NCBI GenBank assembly: GCA_945869195.1
Contig: CAMBNV010000008.1
Span: 99,023-163,022, forward strand
Direction: 5' to 3'
Length of the DNA: 64,000 nucleotides
Origin: Gemmatimonas phototrophica
GTDB taxonomy: Bacteria; Gemmatimonadota; Gemmatimonadetes; Gemmatimonadales; Gemmatimonadaceae
Below the pieces are notes generated by a model. The model saw nothing but the letters and a program-made list of their open reading frames with translations. It ran no database searches and was not told where the DNA came from. Shown piece after piece: positions 8,234 to 17,016 of the stretch (positions are counted from its first letter, which is position 1; every line of letters starts with the position of its first letter). The translations under genes were made by a program, and so were the position numbers.

Positions 8234-10317
8234 CAGCCACCCCACGGGAGGAGCGCCTGCCGGGTCGGCGCGTCGGCGAGTGCACGTCGAGCGCGGCGGA
8301 GCACCGCGGTCACGTCGCCGCCGCGACGCACGGCGTCGGCGGCGATCACGAGCGCCTCCGCCGCCGCGCGGTCGCGCACCGGGAGCGAAAGGCGGAGCAG
8401 CAGCAGTGAGTCGGCGGCCGCGGCCGGTGCGGCCGTCACGATCGCCAGCGCCACGTCAAAGCGCCTGAGACGCCCAACCCGGTCCGCATCGAGTGAAACG
8501 CGCGCCTCGCGCATCGACGGCGTCCCCTGCTCACGCCCGGTCCCACGCACCTTGGCGACATCCACCACCACGCGCGGCGGCCGGCCACGCAGATAGATCC
8601 GTTCGGCGGCCCGGGCGCGTTGCAGCGCTTCGATCGCGCGTTCCATCCACGGGATCGCAGCCGTGGGGCGAGCCGTCTCGAGCTCCGTCGACGCACGCCA
8701 CATGTGATTGTAGGCCTCGAGGAGCGGCCGGTTAATCGCCACCACCGGACTCTCGTCTCCCTCACTCTCGAGCGTGCGCGTCGCGTCCACGTGCACCGCG
8801 CGTTCGGCGGCCGCGAGTACCTGGTCGGGGTCGAGCGGTTTCTCCGCACCCTGCGCGTGGCCGTCGCCGTCGAAGTGCGCGTGCTCGCCCGGATTCTCAC
8901 CCAGCCGGGTGAAGATCACCTCGCCCACCCGTTTGCGGAGCCTGCTTTGCTCCACCGCCAATCTCCGCGACTCGCGTTGGAGCGCTGGGAGGCCTAAGCG
9001 CGGAGCACGATCGCGCACGTCAATGGTCATCAACAGGATCATCCGTTGCGAGAGCGCGTTCTTTTCCGGCTCGCTCGGCGGCATCGGATCGACGCTCACA
9101 GAGTCATACTCGTCGGCACGGGCGATGCGGATCGTGCGGGTCTCCGAGACACCCTCCCGGGGCCCCGTCACGTCATTGCGATCCCGCGCGATCGCGCGCA
9201 GGTGAATCAGGTCGCCCGGGCCCAGGTTGAGCGTGTCGAGAAGGAGTGTCCCTTCGATCCGTGCCTCGCGCACCCCTGGACCGTAGGAGCGCGCAGCGAT
9301 CCGTCCGCTTCGAAACGTGAAGGCTTCGCCGGCACCCGCGCTTACGATGTACTCGAAGCCGCCGTTGGCGAGCCCGTAGTCGTCTCGCACATCCGCACGT
9401 AGCACCAGCGTGCCACGCGCGGTGCGCAGCACCGAGTCGCGCGTCGGCTCATCGAGGCGGACGACGGGCATCGAGTCGGCGATCGACTCGACGACGAGCA
9501 CGCGGTCCCGCGCCGGTCCGTGCAGACGCAGACCGGCAACGCGGGCCGGCACGGTCAACACGATTCGCCACCTTCCATCCTGCTCCGTAGGCACGAGTGC
9601 GATCGACTCGAGCTGGGCGGTCACCCCGACCCCGCGTCCCTCGATGACAATCCGACTCCCGGCGAGCGCGGAAACGACGGATGGATCGTCGATCACTTCC
9701 ACCGTCCGTCCGGTGTAGGCCGGCGAGACCACGCGCACGACGATCGTCGCGAGCGGGTCACCCGCGGCGCGCGCGCCAGTGCCAATCCGTGCGAAAGTAT
9801 CACCGGGCCGCGGCTCGGTCAGGCGCGTGAGCGCACCCGTTGGCGCCCCCCACAATACCAAGAACAGGGCTACGAGTGCGATCAACAGCGTGGCGAGCGG
9901 TCGTACGAGCAACGCGCATGCTGCGCGCGACACTTCAGCTTCCAGCGCGGAGTCAGCCAACGCACGCGCGCCGGCCGGCGACGGTGCGACCACATCCGCG
10001 TCGATCGAGGTAACCAGCGCGTAGCGTAGCGACGGTATCCGCCGTTCGAACCAGAGCGCCATCGCCTCATCGCTCGCACGCCACGTGGGCGCAATCCGCC
10101 GGCCTACCTCCCAGAAGAACATCGTCGCGCCCATCACGATCGCGAACGGAAGCACGGCGCGGCGCAGCGGTAGCGGCAGCGCCACGATGGCCTCCACCGC
10201 AAACACGCTGAGCAGCACACCCAACGCGACTGCCAGCGCGACGATGACACCGCGCGCCGTCGCGGCAAGGCCCAGTGCGCGCCGCGCGCGCCTGATCCGT
10301 TCGAACGAATCGCTCAT
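8233..10317 (-). CDS. DUF4175-type large membrane protein
   Basis: A 694-residue protein with two membrane helices near residues 20-65, a third near residue 140, then a long extracytoplasmic part with beta-rich repeats and a charged helical C-terminal half. It resembles the DUF4175 proteins that sit downstream of BatA-type genes, and is somewhat shorter than many. It couples to the BatA stop through ATGA and to DUF4159 through TGATG. It is probably a structural part of the envelope-associated MoxR/VWA assembly; no enzyme motif is visible. Confidence 0.8.
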   Translation of the reverse strand: MSDSFERIRRARRALGLAATARGVIVALAVALGVLLSVFAVEAIVALPLPLRRAVLPFAIVMGATMFFWEVGRRIAPTWRASDEAMALWFERRIPSLRYALVTSIDADVVAPSPAGARALADSALEAEVSRAACALLVRPLATLLIALVALFLVLWGAPTGALTRLTEPRPGDTFARIGTGARAAGDPLATIVVRVVSPAYTGRTVEVIDDPSVVSALAGSRIVIEGRGVGVTAQLESIALVPTEQDGRWRIVLTVPARVAGLRLHGPARDRVLVVESIADSMPVVRLDEPTRDSVLRTARGTLVLRADVRDDYGLANGGFEYIVSAGAGEAFTFRSGRIAARSYGPGVREARIEGTLLLDTLNLGPGDLIHLRAIARDRNDVTGPREGVSETRTIRIARADEYDSVSVDPMPPSEPEKNALSQRMILLMTIDVRDRAPRLGLPALQRESRRLAVEQSRLRKRVGEVIFTRLGENPGEHAHFDGDGHAQGAEKPLDPDQVLAAAERAVHVDATRTLESEGDESPVVAINRPLLEAYNHMWRASTELETARPTAAIPWMERAIEALQRARAAERIYLRGRPPRVVVDVAKVRGTGREQGTPSMREARVSLDADRVGRLRRFDVALAIVTAAPAAAADSLLLLRLSLPVRDRAAAEALVIAADAVRRGGDVTAVLRRARRALADAPTRQALLPWGG

Positions 10318-11591
10318 GAGTCCTTCCGCCGGCGCAGGAGCCACTCGGCGCCGAGCGCCGTCACTGCGAGCACGAGCAGCAGCGCCACGATCCTCGAGTC
10401 GGCGTTCGCGTCCGTGGCCAGCTCCTGCGCGCCGGCCGCGTGTGTGCCGCCGGCGAACCGCTCGGCCCTCGCGTCGCTCACGGCCAGGCCGCGTGCTCCG
10501 CCGCAGGGTTCGACCATCGCGGAAAGGAAGTGTAGGAATGGCGCCCGAAGCGTGAGGTCGCCCGCGAGCGGTAGGCCCACGGCCACGTGACGGACGCAGC
10601 CTGCCTCCAATGGCGACTCGGTCGCGGCCGCAGTGCCGTCGCGCCAGCGCGCGATGACGCGCGATGTCCCCACCAGCGGCATCCGTACCAACAGCGCGAC
10701 AATCGTCGCCGGGCGCAGTCCGAACGCCGTCACGCCATCCGCGACCGGCGTCGTGTCACTCACTATCGGCCAGGCCACCAACACATGGCCCGGCCGACGC
10801 GCCCAGGCAGAGTCCGCCCCAGACGGCCCAGTCCGAACGATCCGCACCTCATGTGCGCCGCGCGCCGAAGACAATCTCGCAATCGCGGGCCTGATCGGAT
10901 CGTCCAGGAGCGGGCTCGTGAGATGGACCGGCTCCCCGCGAGCGGTGTCGGTGACGGCGGGCACTCGCACGAGGTCGATCCCACCGGGCCACCCCGTACG
11001 CAGTGCATCGGTGGCGGCGTCGAACGCCTCCTCCGCGAGTGGCGAGACGAGGACAAGTCTGACCGAGTCGGCCCCACGCGCGACGCGCCGCGCCGCGCGC
11101 GTAGCGACCACAAGCGCGGCGGAGAGAATCCCCGGCGCCGCACGAGGCACGCCACTGATCAGGTGTGCCGACGCGGCACTCGAGTCCCCGACCTCGTCCC
11201 CCACCACCTCCCGCGCGACGGTGTCGAACAGGATCAGGGCACCTCCCGCTGTCACCCGGGCCCTGGCCAGCCGTGCCGCCGCTGCCGCATCTGCCACGCT
11301 CGCGGAGACATCCAACATCACCACCGAACGCACCGACGGCCCCGGCGGGTCGAGCCCAGGCCGTGCAAATGCGGCGCCGAGCAACAGGACTGCGAGCACG
11401 CGACAGGCGAGGACGAGCAGGTCGGTCGGTATCGTCGAGCGCGCGACCGCGCGCGCCTCACTGCTCGGTACGAATCGCGCCGTCGGCAGCACCGCACTCG
11501 GCGGCCGACGAGTCGTGAAGAGATGCAGCGCGACCACCGCGAGGGCCGCGAGTCCACCGACTGCCAACATGAACGGCGCGAGGAAACTCAT
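10314..11591 (-). CDS. BatA-like protein with aerotolerance N-terminal domain and VWA motif
   Basis: A 425-residue membrane protein. Residues 1-80 match the BatA N-terminal region: two helices flanking a basic segment (LHLFTTRRPPSAVLPTARFV). A von Willebrand A-type metal site follows as DVSAS at 94-98. The last helix is near residue 400 and ends RRRKDS. BatA-type proteins work with MoxR ATPases and DUF58 proteins in envelope or stress functions that are still poorly defined. It overlaps DUF58 upstream and DUF4175 downstream by 4 bases each. Confidence 0.85.
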   Translation of the reverse strand: MSFLAPFMLAVGGLAALAVVALHLFTTRRPPSAVLPTARFVPSSEARAVARSTIPTDLLVLACRVLAVLLLGAAFARPGLDPPGPSVRSVVMLDVSASVADAAAAARLARARVTAGGALILFDTVAREVVGDEVGDSSAASAHLISGVPRAAPGILSAALVVATRAARRVARGADSVRLVLVSPLAEEAFDAATDALRTGWPGGIDLVRVPAVTDTARGEPVHLTSPLLDDPIRPAIARLSSARGAHEVRIVRTGPSGADSAWARRPGHVLVAWPIVSDTTPVADGVTAFGLRPATIVALLVRMPLVGTSRVIARWRDGTAAATESPLEAGCVRHVAVGLPLAGDLTLRAPFLHFLSAMVEPCGGARGLAVSDARAERFAGGTHAAGAQELATDANADSRIVALLLVLAVTALGAEWLLRRRKDS

Positions 11592-12445
11592 TGCCGACCG
11601 ACCAGACTCGGTGGCGTCACAATGCGTCGCACTACCGAATCCACCGACGCATCATCGCGCACCTCCTGATAGGCGATCGCGTCCGCGCGCATGCGGCTCG
11701 CCACCTCGGCGCGCCACGCCCCGAACCGTGCGCGATAACCCGCGCGCGTCCCGGGCACGAGTGCCCGCTCAATCCGCTCGTCTTCGGGGTCGACCGCCAG
11801 CTGTGGTGCGTTTCGTGGTTCGATCTCCTCACGTGCGATGACGTGCAACAGGTGCGCCTCGCCGCCGCCCACCCGGTGTCGGACCAGGGCGAGTTGTAAC
11901 GCCTCGACGTCGCCGAGCGCGTCGGTCACCACGATACAGCGGGCCGCGCTGCCGTGTACCGTCGGAGCGAGCGGCAGCGAGCCGTCGGGGAGCGCCGCGT
12001 CGAGCGCGCGCGCGATCTCCGCGACCACACCACCTCGCGCGCGCGGCGGTAGCCGACGCACTATGGTCGGACCGACAATCACGAGCCCCACGGGATCGGC
12101 ACTCGCATGCGCCACGGCGGCGAGCGCGACGACGAGGCGCTTAGCCACGAGCCACTTGTCGGCAAATGCCATGCTCGCCGATGCGTCAACGATAAAGGTG
12201 GTGCCAAGCGTCGCATGGTCGGGCGCGAGCCGCATAAAGGCCTTGTCGCTGCGGGCGAGGAGCTTCCAATCAATGCGCCGCGGGTCGTCCCCTTGGCGGT
12301 ACGGACGGTACTCCGCAAACTCTGGCGCGATACCACGTGAGCGCGCCTGATGTGCCCCTGGAACACCGCCTGGCACGGGGCGCCTGGCGGGCCAGCGCAT
12401 GCCGCGCACGGCGTCGAGCAATGCGCCGTACGGACCCACCGCCAC
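11588..12445 (-). CDS. DUF58 domain protein (VWA-like, MoxR partner)
   Basis: A 285-residue protein with the DUF58 signature around residues 45-65 (EYRPYRQGDDPRRIDWKLLA). A VWA-like metal site, DASAS, follows at about 87-91. This family almost always sits beside a MoxR AAA+ ATPase, as here, where only two bases separate it from the MoxR stop. The pair is thought to act as a chaperone and substrate-adaptor module. There is no signal peptide. It is coupled to the BatA gene through ATGA. Confidence 0.9.
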   Translation of the reverse strand: MAVGPYGALLDAVRGMRWPARRPVPGGVPGAHQARSRGIAPEFAEYRPYRQGDDPRRIDWKLLARSDKAFMRLAPDHATLGTTFIVDASASMAFADKWLVAKRLVVALAAVAHASADPVGLVIVGPTIVRRLPPRARGGVVAEIARALDAALPDGSLPLAPTVHGSAARCIVVTDALGDVEALQLALVRHRVGGGEAHLLHVIAREEIEPRNAPQLAVDPEDERIERALVPGTRAGYRARFGAWRAEVASRMRADAIAYQEVRDDASVDSVVRRIVTPPSLVGRQ

Positions 12446-12447
12446 GG

Positions 12448-13470
12448 CTAGATCCCTGTCAGTCCGCGCGGCTCTGGCACGCGCGCGATCAGGTCCTCGA
12501 CGATCCGTTCGCTATCGATCCCAGCCGCCTCAGCGGCAAAGTTCGGTAGCACGCGATGGCGCAGCACGGGTCGTGCGACGCGGCGGATGTCCTCGGGAGC
12601 GACCACTTCACGCCCGGAGAGCAACGCCGCCGCTTTGGCACCGAGAATCAGCGCCTGCCCCGCGCGCGGTCCCGCGCCCCAACGGACATACTGCTCGACC
12701 AGCTCCGTCGCGTCGCCGCTCTTGGGCCGCGTCGCGCGCGCGAGCGACGCCGCATACCGCAGCGCCGCATCCGACGCCGCCACCTCGCGCGTCATGCGTT
12801 GCAAGGCTCGTGCTTCGTCGGCGCCGATGACCGGCTCGAGCGGCGCCTCGCCAACGCCAGTGGTCGCGCGCAGGATCGCGACTTCTTCATCGGCGCTGGG
12901 ATACCCGATGCGGATATCGAAAAGGAATCGATCGAGCTGCGCTTCCGGGAGCGGATACGTCCCTTCCTGCTCGATCGGATTCTGCGTCGCGAGTACGAAG
13001 AACGGCTCCGGCAACGGCATCGTCCGGCCGGCCGCTGTGACGCGATGCTCCTGCATCGCCTCGAGCAGGGCGGCCTGCGTGCGCGGCGGCGCGCGGTTGA
13101 TCTCATCGGCGAGGACGATGTTCGCGAAGACCGGACCGCGAACAAAACGGAACGACCGGTGCCCCGTCTGAGAATCTTCCTCGAGGAGCTCCGTTCCGGT
13201 GATATCACTCGGCACGAGATCTGGCGTGAACTGTATCCGACGAAACTCGAGTGCCATCGCCTCGGCGACCGCGCGAATCATCATGGTCTTCGCGAGTCCT
13301 GGCACTCCGACGAGAAGCGCGTGGCCACCCGCGACCAGCGCCATGAGGATCTCATCGAGCACCGCCTCCTGACCGACGATTCGCTTGCCGACCTCGGCGC
13401 GTAGGCGGGCCGCGGCGGCGAGGAGCGCGTCGCGGTCCGTCGGGACTGGGAGGCTCGCGGCGGAGCTCAG
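12448..13470 (-). CDS. MoxR-family AAA+ ATPase, probable CTG start
   Basis: A MoxR ATPase of about 340 residues with Walker A GVPGLAKT (55-62) and Walker B LADEIN followed by RAPPRTQAALLEAMQE. The family-conserved N-terminal helix and LRAEVGKRIVGQEAVL lie upstream of the first GTG at 13362, so a GTG start would delete conserved sequence just before the Walker A motif. No ATG, GTG or TTG lies in frame between that GTG and the stop of the previous gene. A CTG at 13470 overlaps the upstream TGA as CTGA, copying the 4-base couplings around it. That CTG is the inferred start. Confidence 0.85.
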   Translation of the reverse strand: MSSAASLPVPTDRDALLAAAARLRAEVGKRIVGQEAVLDEILMALVAGGHALLVGVPGLAKTMMIRAVAEAMALEFRRIQFTPDLVPSDITGTELLEEDSQTGHRSFRFVRGPVFANIVLADEINRAPPRTQAALLEAMQEHRVTAAGRTMPLPEPFFVLATQNPIEQEGTYPLPEAQLDRFLFDIRIGYPSADEEVAILRATTGVGEAPLEPVIGADEARALQRMTREVAASDAALRYAASLARATRPKSGDATELVEQYVRWGAGPRAGQALILGAKAAALLSGREVVAPEDIRRVARPVLRHRVLPNFAAEAAGIDSERIVEDLIARVPEPRGLTGI

Positions 13471-13790
13471 CGGACCGGCCGTCGCTGGCGGAACGTCAGG
13501 AGGAACGTCGATCCCTCGCGCGCACCGGCGACAGTGACTGCAACACTTTCGTCGAGGACTTCAAAGCCGTGGAGCATGAGGATGTAGTCCTCCACCCGAC
13601 CATGTCGTTCGCCGAACGCATCGAGTGTCGCCTGCTTCAGCGCCAGCGAGCTCGTCCCCGCCGCGCACCGAATGGTGACGGCGTCCCACAACTCCGGGAT
13701 CTGCACCCGAACCGTGATCGCACCCGGCCCCTCAGCGCCGAGCGCCACGACGCCGCGCCGACTGCGCAATGCGTTGATGAGCGCGTTCAC
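13467..13790 (-). CDS. Small protein with predicted ubiquitin-like (beta-grasp) fold
   Basis: A 107-residue protein of no family I recognise. The predicted secondary structure follows ubiquitin: strand ITVRVQIP (25-32), strand DAVTIRCA (36-43), helix SSLALKQATLDAFG (47-60), strand YILMLHG (69-75), a turn FEVLDES like the KQLEDGRTL region of ubiquitin, and a last strand STFLLTFRQRR (94-104). The C-terminus RRPVR lacks a di-glycine, so conjugation is not expected. It overlaps the upstream 98-aa gene by ATGA and the MoxR gene by CTGA. Confidence 0.8.
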   Translation of the reverse strand: MNALINALRSRRGVVALGAEGPGAITVRVQIPELWDAVTIRCAAGTSSLALKQATLDAFGERHGRVEDYILMLHGFEVLDESVAVTVAGAREGSTFLLTFRQRRPVR

Positions 13791-14083
13791 GAGACAGGCT
13801 CCGGCGCCGGCGGGAGCGTCGAGAGGAACTGCGCGACCTGCGCATCAAACATGTACGACGACCCGGTCACGGCGGTGGCGCCGCTCTCCTCATGTGCCGC
13901 GATGGCGATCTCCTCGCCCCCCTGACCGCGCAGGCTCATCCAGTTCGATCCCTCCTTTTCGAGGAAGGCGGAATAGATGCCTGAACCGCGCGAGAAGAAC
14001 TCACGCGCCGCGGCAAGCACTTCACCGGCCGGAAGGCTCGTGCGCTGCTGCTGCATGGTGCGACCGGTCTGCTGATGTCTCAC
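13787..14083 (-). CDS. Small protein of unknown function, 98 aa
   Basis: Not recognised. It begins with a GTG whose GTGA overlaps the GAF gene stop; an ATG nine codons later is an alternative. A Gln-rich N-terminus leads into a helix (AGEVLAAAREFF), three probable strands (IYSAFLEKEG, NWMSLRG, EEIAIAAHE) and a final helix ending in a Pro-rich tail. No signal peptide, membrane segment or Cys is seen. Four-base overlaps on both sides suggest strict co-expression with the GAF and ubiquitin-like proteins. Confidence 0.75.
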   Translation of the reverse strand: MRHQQTGRTMQQQRTSLPAGEVLAAAREFFSRGSGIYSAFLEKEGSNWMSLRGQGGEEIAIAAHEESGATAVTGSSYMFDAQVAQFLSTLPPAPEPVS

Positions 14084-14736
14084 GTTTGATCCTCTGTTCC
14101 TTCGACGCCAGAAATGGTGTCTCTGTGTGCTACGTTGCCGGAATCTAGTGCCGCCTCTGCCCGGCGGAGGCGGTTCTGCAGGGCCGATTTCTCGGCGATT
14201 GCCGCCATCACGTCGGCCGCCGCCCGGAGCAGCGCCCGCACGCGCGCATCTGGGACGCCGGAGTCGGCGAAATAGAACGTCGCCGCCCCTTCCACCGCAC
14301 CGTTCGACACGAGCGGCAGCGCGACCAGGGCGCGAAAGCCAAGTTCGGAGGCGACTTCCTGCCAGTCCTCAAGCCCGACGTCGGCAAAGACATCCGGCAC
14401 CTCGATTACGCGGCGCTCACTCGCGGCCTCTCCGCTTGGCCCTACGCCAACGCGGACGCGCATCTCGCCGAGCCAGGGGCGCCAGCGGTCGGGCCACCCA
14501 TGGGCGGCGACGAGGCTCATTAGTTCCGAGGCGCCATCCATGAGAAAGACCGACCCCAGGGAAGCGCCGACCGCAGGGCACGTGCGGTCAAGCGCGAACT
14601 GAAACGCCTCGTCAGCACGCTCGGCGCGCAGGAGGGTATGCGTCAGATCGCGCAGCAACGCCGCGTCGCCGTCCGTGATGGCCGCTCCCATCTGAGGGGT
14701 TGGCATTCGCCAGATTCGACGACGCGGCGTGGTCAT
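14080..14736 (-). CDS. GAF domain protein
   Basis: A 218-residue protein with one GAF domain at about residues 30-180: a helix (LLRDLTHTLLRAERADEAFQFA), a central sheet and the hallmark PLVSNGAVEGAATFYF. A final helical segment rich in Arg and Ala could pair as a coiled coil. No output domain is attached, so it is a stand-alone sensor or ligand-binding protein. The ATG shares its A with the M20 stop (TGATG), and its own stop overlaps the 98-aa gene. Confidence 0.88.
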   Translation of the reverse strand: MTTPRRRIWRMPTPQMGAAITDGDAALLRDLTHTLLRAERADEAFQFALDRTCPAVGASLGSVFLMDGASELMSLVAAHGWPDRWRPWLGEMRVRVGVGPSGEAASERRVIEVPDVFADVGLEDWQEVASELGFRALVALPLVSNGAVEGAATFYFADSGVPDARVRALLRAAADVMAAIAEKSALQNRLRRAEAALDSGNVAHRDTISGVEGTEDQT

Positions 14737-16163
14737 CAGGGCAGCGCGAGCGCCTCGGCAATCCCGACGACAAACCGGATGCCGAACAGGAATGCCGTGA
14801 GCGGCAACCGCTCATCGTTGCCATGCATGCGCTCTTCGTCTGGCATCTCGAGCGGAAACGGCAGCAGGCCGTAGGCCTTGATGCCAGCGCGACGCAGATC
14901 GGCAGAGTCCGTGGCCCCCGTGCTGAGGTACGGGACGACCGTCATTGTGGGGTCGACACGCGTCGCCGCGCGCTCAACCGCCGCGAAGAACTCGTTGTCG
15001 GCCGACATCGGCGGAGAGTCCTCGCCGCGACTTGTGATCACAAACGTCACTCGCGGATCATTCACGACCCGTGCGAGCCGCGCGACGGTCGAGTCGATCG
15101 ACTGCCCGGGCAGGGTGCGAATATTGAGCGTCGCGACCGCTTCGCGCGGGATCACATTGCTCCGGATCCCACCGCCGATGATCGTCGGTGAAATGCCGGT
15201 GCGCAGGACGGCGTCGAGCGTCGGGATCGAGCGGAGCACCTCGGCACCCCGGGTGATACGCCCGGCATCACCGGAGGCCACGTCGTTCATCGCCTGCGCC
15301 TCGCGCGCGTCGGGCCAGACGGCCGAGAGCGCGCCAAAAAAGCGTGTGGTGACCGGCGTCAGCACGGTCGGCTCTCGGTGAGCCCCGATCACGCCCAGCG
15401 CGCGCCCCAGCCGCGCGATCGCATTTCCGTCGAGTGGGATCGAGGCATGCCCATCCGGTCCACTCGCGGTGGCGGTGACCACATGGGAGACCTTTTCGGC
15501 CATCTGCAGCGCCACGTAGCGTTTGCCGTTCGACATGACACGCGTGCGACCACCCTCGTTGAGCGCATACTCAGCGCGGATCGCATCGGGATGGTTCTTG
15601 AGCAGCCACCCCATCCCGAAGTCGCCCCCCGCCTCTTCGTCTGCGTTCGCCACGAAGATTACATCGCGGGTGAGCCGTTCGCCCGCCTTCACCCGGCGCT
15701 GGAGCGCGAGCATCGCTTGCAGGTTCGCGATCAGCATTCCCTTGTCATCGATCGCGCCCCGGCCGTAGAGGACACCGTCGCGCACCTCCGCAGCGAACGG
15801 CTCGGCCGTCCACTGATCGCGGATCACACCGACGACGTCCATATGACCCATGAGAATCACCGGCGTCTTCGCGCTCGCGCCCGCCACGCTACGGAGTCGC
15901 GCCACCACCGCCCCGCGCCCCGGCGCACTCTCATAGACGCCCGACTCAATGCCAGCCTGTTGGAAGAGCGAATCAAGGAAGCGCGCGGTGGCGAGCTCGT
16001 TGCCCGGGGGATTCGTGGTGTTGATTCGGATCATAGCCTGCAGCTGGATTGTCGCCTCGCGGAGCAGCGCGTCGTCACTCGGTCCCTGCGCGCCCAGCGT
16101 CGATGAGATCGACAGCAGCACCAGGAGCGTCAGCTCGGGGAGTCGGCTCGTTCGCCTGCTCAT
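14736..16163 (-). CDS. Secreted M20-family metallopeptidase
   Basis: A 475-residue zinc exopeptidase. An N-terminal signal peptide (basic MSRRTSR, hydrophobic LTLLVLLSISSTL, cleavage after GAQ) points to export. Catalytic motifs are MGHMDVV (zinc His and Asp), GAIDDKG (bridging Asp) and NADEEAGG (catalytic Glu pair), with a dimerization domain in the middle. The family includes dipeptidases and carboxypeptidases such as carnosinase and CPG2; specificity is unknown. It is coupled to the aminotransferase by ATGA and to GAF by TGATG. Confidence 0.9.
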   Translation of the reverse strand: MSRRTSRLPELTLLVLLSISSTLGAQGPSDDALLREATIQLQAMIRINTTNPPGNELATARFLDSLFQQAGIESGVYESAPGRGAVVARLRSVAGASAKTPVILMGHMDVVGVIRDQWTAEPFAAEVRDGVLYGRGAIDDKGMLIANLQAMLALQRRVKAGERLTRDVIFVANADEEAGGDFGMGWLLKNHPDAIRAEYALNEGGRTRVMSNGKRYVALQMAEKVSHVVTATASGPDGHASIPLDGNAIARLGRALGVIGAHREPTVLTPVTTRFFGALSAVWPDAREAQAMNDVASGDAGRITRGAEVLRSIPTLDAVLRTGISPTIIGGGIRSNVIPREAVATLNIRTLPGQSIDSTVARLARVVNDPRVTFVITSRGEDSPPMSADNEFFAAVERAATRVDPTMTVVPYLSTGATDSADLRRAGIKAYGLLPFPLEMPDEERMHGNDERLPLTAFLFGIRFVVGIAEALALP

Positions 16164-17011
16164 GTTCCGTACAGGCGCTTCGCGAGCGCCTCCTTGAGCT
16201 GCACCGTCAGCGCTCCCGGCCTCCCGTTCCCCACCGGTTTCCCGTCGATCTCGACGAGCGGTTGCACGTCGGTGGTCGTGCCGCAGACGAACACTTCTTC
16301 GATGATCGCCAACTCGGCAAGCGCCACCGGCCGCTCGTCGAATGGCAGCCCGAGCTCATGAATCAGCTGGACGATCTCCACGCGTGTGATTCCAGGTAGG
16401 ATGTAGTTCGACAGTGGATACGTGCGCAGCACGCCGTTCAGGACGAAGAACGCATTCGTCGCCGCGCCCTCGGTGAACATCCCATCACGATGGAACAGCG
16501 CCTCGTAGGCACCGGCCTCCAGGGCCGCCTGCCGCGCCATCACTGGTCCGAGCAGGTTTACCGTCTTCAGATCACAGCGCGCCCAGCGGATGTCGGCGAA
16601 AGTGATCCCCTTCGCGCCGTTGTCGCGCAGGGCAAAATTCGGCGTGAACAGGGTGGCCGACGCATAGACCGTCGTAGGGGTGCCGGTCGGCGGAAAGTGA
16701 TGCGTGCGCGGCGCCGCGCCGCGTGACACCTGCAGGTAGACGGTCGCCTCGCCGCCAGCGAGCCCGTTGTCGGCCACCAGCTTCTCGCAGACCGCCTTGA
16801 GCGTCGCCGACTCGGCCCCTGCCCGGTCAATTCGCAACGTGGTGAGACCGTTCGCCATTCGCGCGGCGTGGCCTGCCCACGCGAAGATTCGCCCGTGGAT
16901 CAGTCGCACCACCTCGTAGATGCCGTCGCCGAACATGAAGCCGCGATCCTCCACCGGGATCATCGCCTCCGCCTTCGGCACGTACCGCCCATTCAAGTAG
17001 ACAGTCGTCAT
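16160..17011 (-). CDS. Class IV PLP aminotransferase (D-amino acid transaminase/BCAT-like)
   Basis: A 283-residue fold-type IV PLP enzyme. It shows the opening VYLNGRYVPKAEA, the substrate loop VEDRGFMFGDGIYE, the PLP lysine in DLKTVNLL and the phosphate-binding EGAATNAFFV. The set is most like D-alanine transaminases, which supply D-Ala and D-Glu for peptidoglycan, though 4-amino-4-deoxychorismate lyase and BCAT relatives share it. An ATG at 17011 is used; a GTG at 17020 overlaps the peptidase stop as GTGA and is a real alternative. Confidence 0.88.
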   Translation of the reverse strand: MTTVYLNGRYVPKAEAMIPVEDRGFMFGDGIYEVVRLIHGRIFAWAGHAARMANGLTTLRIDRAGAESATLKAVCEKLVADNGLAGGEATVYLQVSRGAAPRTHHFPPTGTPTTVYASATLFTPNFALRDNGAKGITFADIRWARCDLKTVNLLGPVMARQAALEAGAYEALFHRDGMFTEGAATNAFFVLNGVLRTYPLSNYILPGITRVEIVQLIHELGLPFDERPVALAELAIIEEVFVCGTTTDVQPLVEIDGKPVGNGRPGALTVQLKEALAKRLYGT

Positions 17012-17016
17012 CGCTC

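Noticed and set aside
6376..14083. MoxR/DUF58/BatA cluster as an anti-phage system
   Set aside because: Composition and order match the widespread aerotolerance-type cluster; no nuclease, effector or mobile context is present.
14128..14150. TAGATTCC near the end of the GAF gene as a promoter for the small genes
   Set aside because: It encodes Asp-Ser in the GAF protein, has no -35, and the downstream genes are already coupled by overlap.
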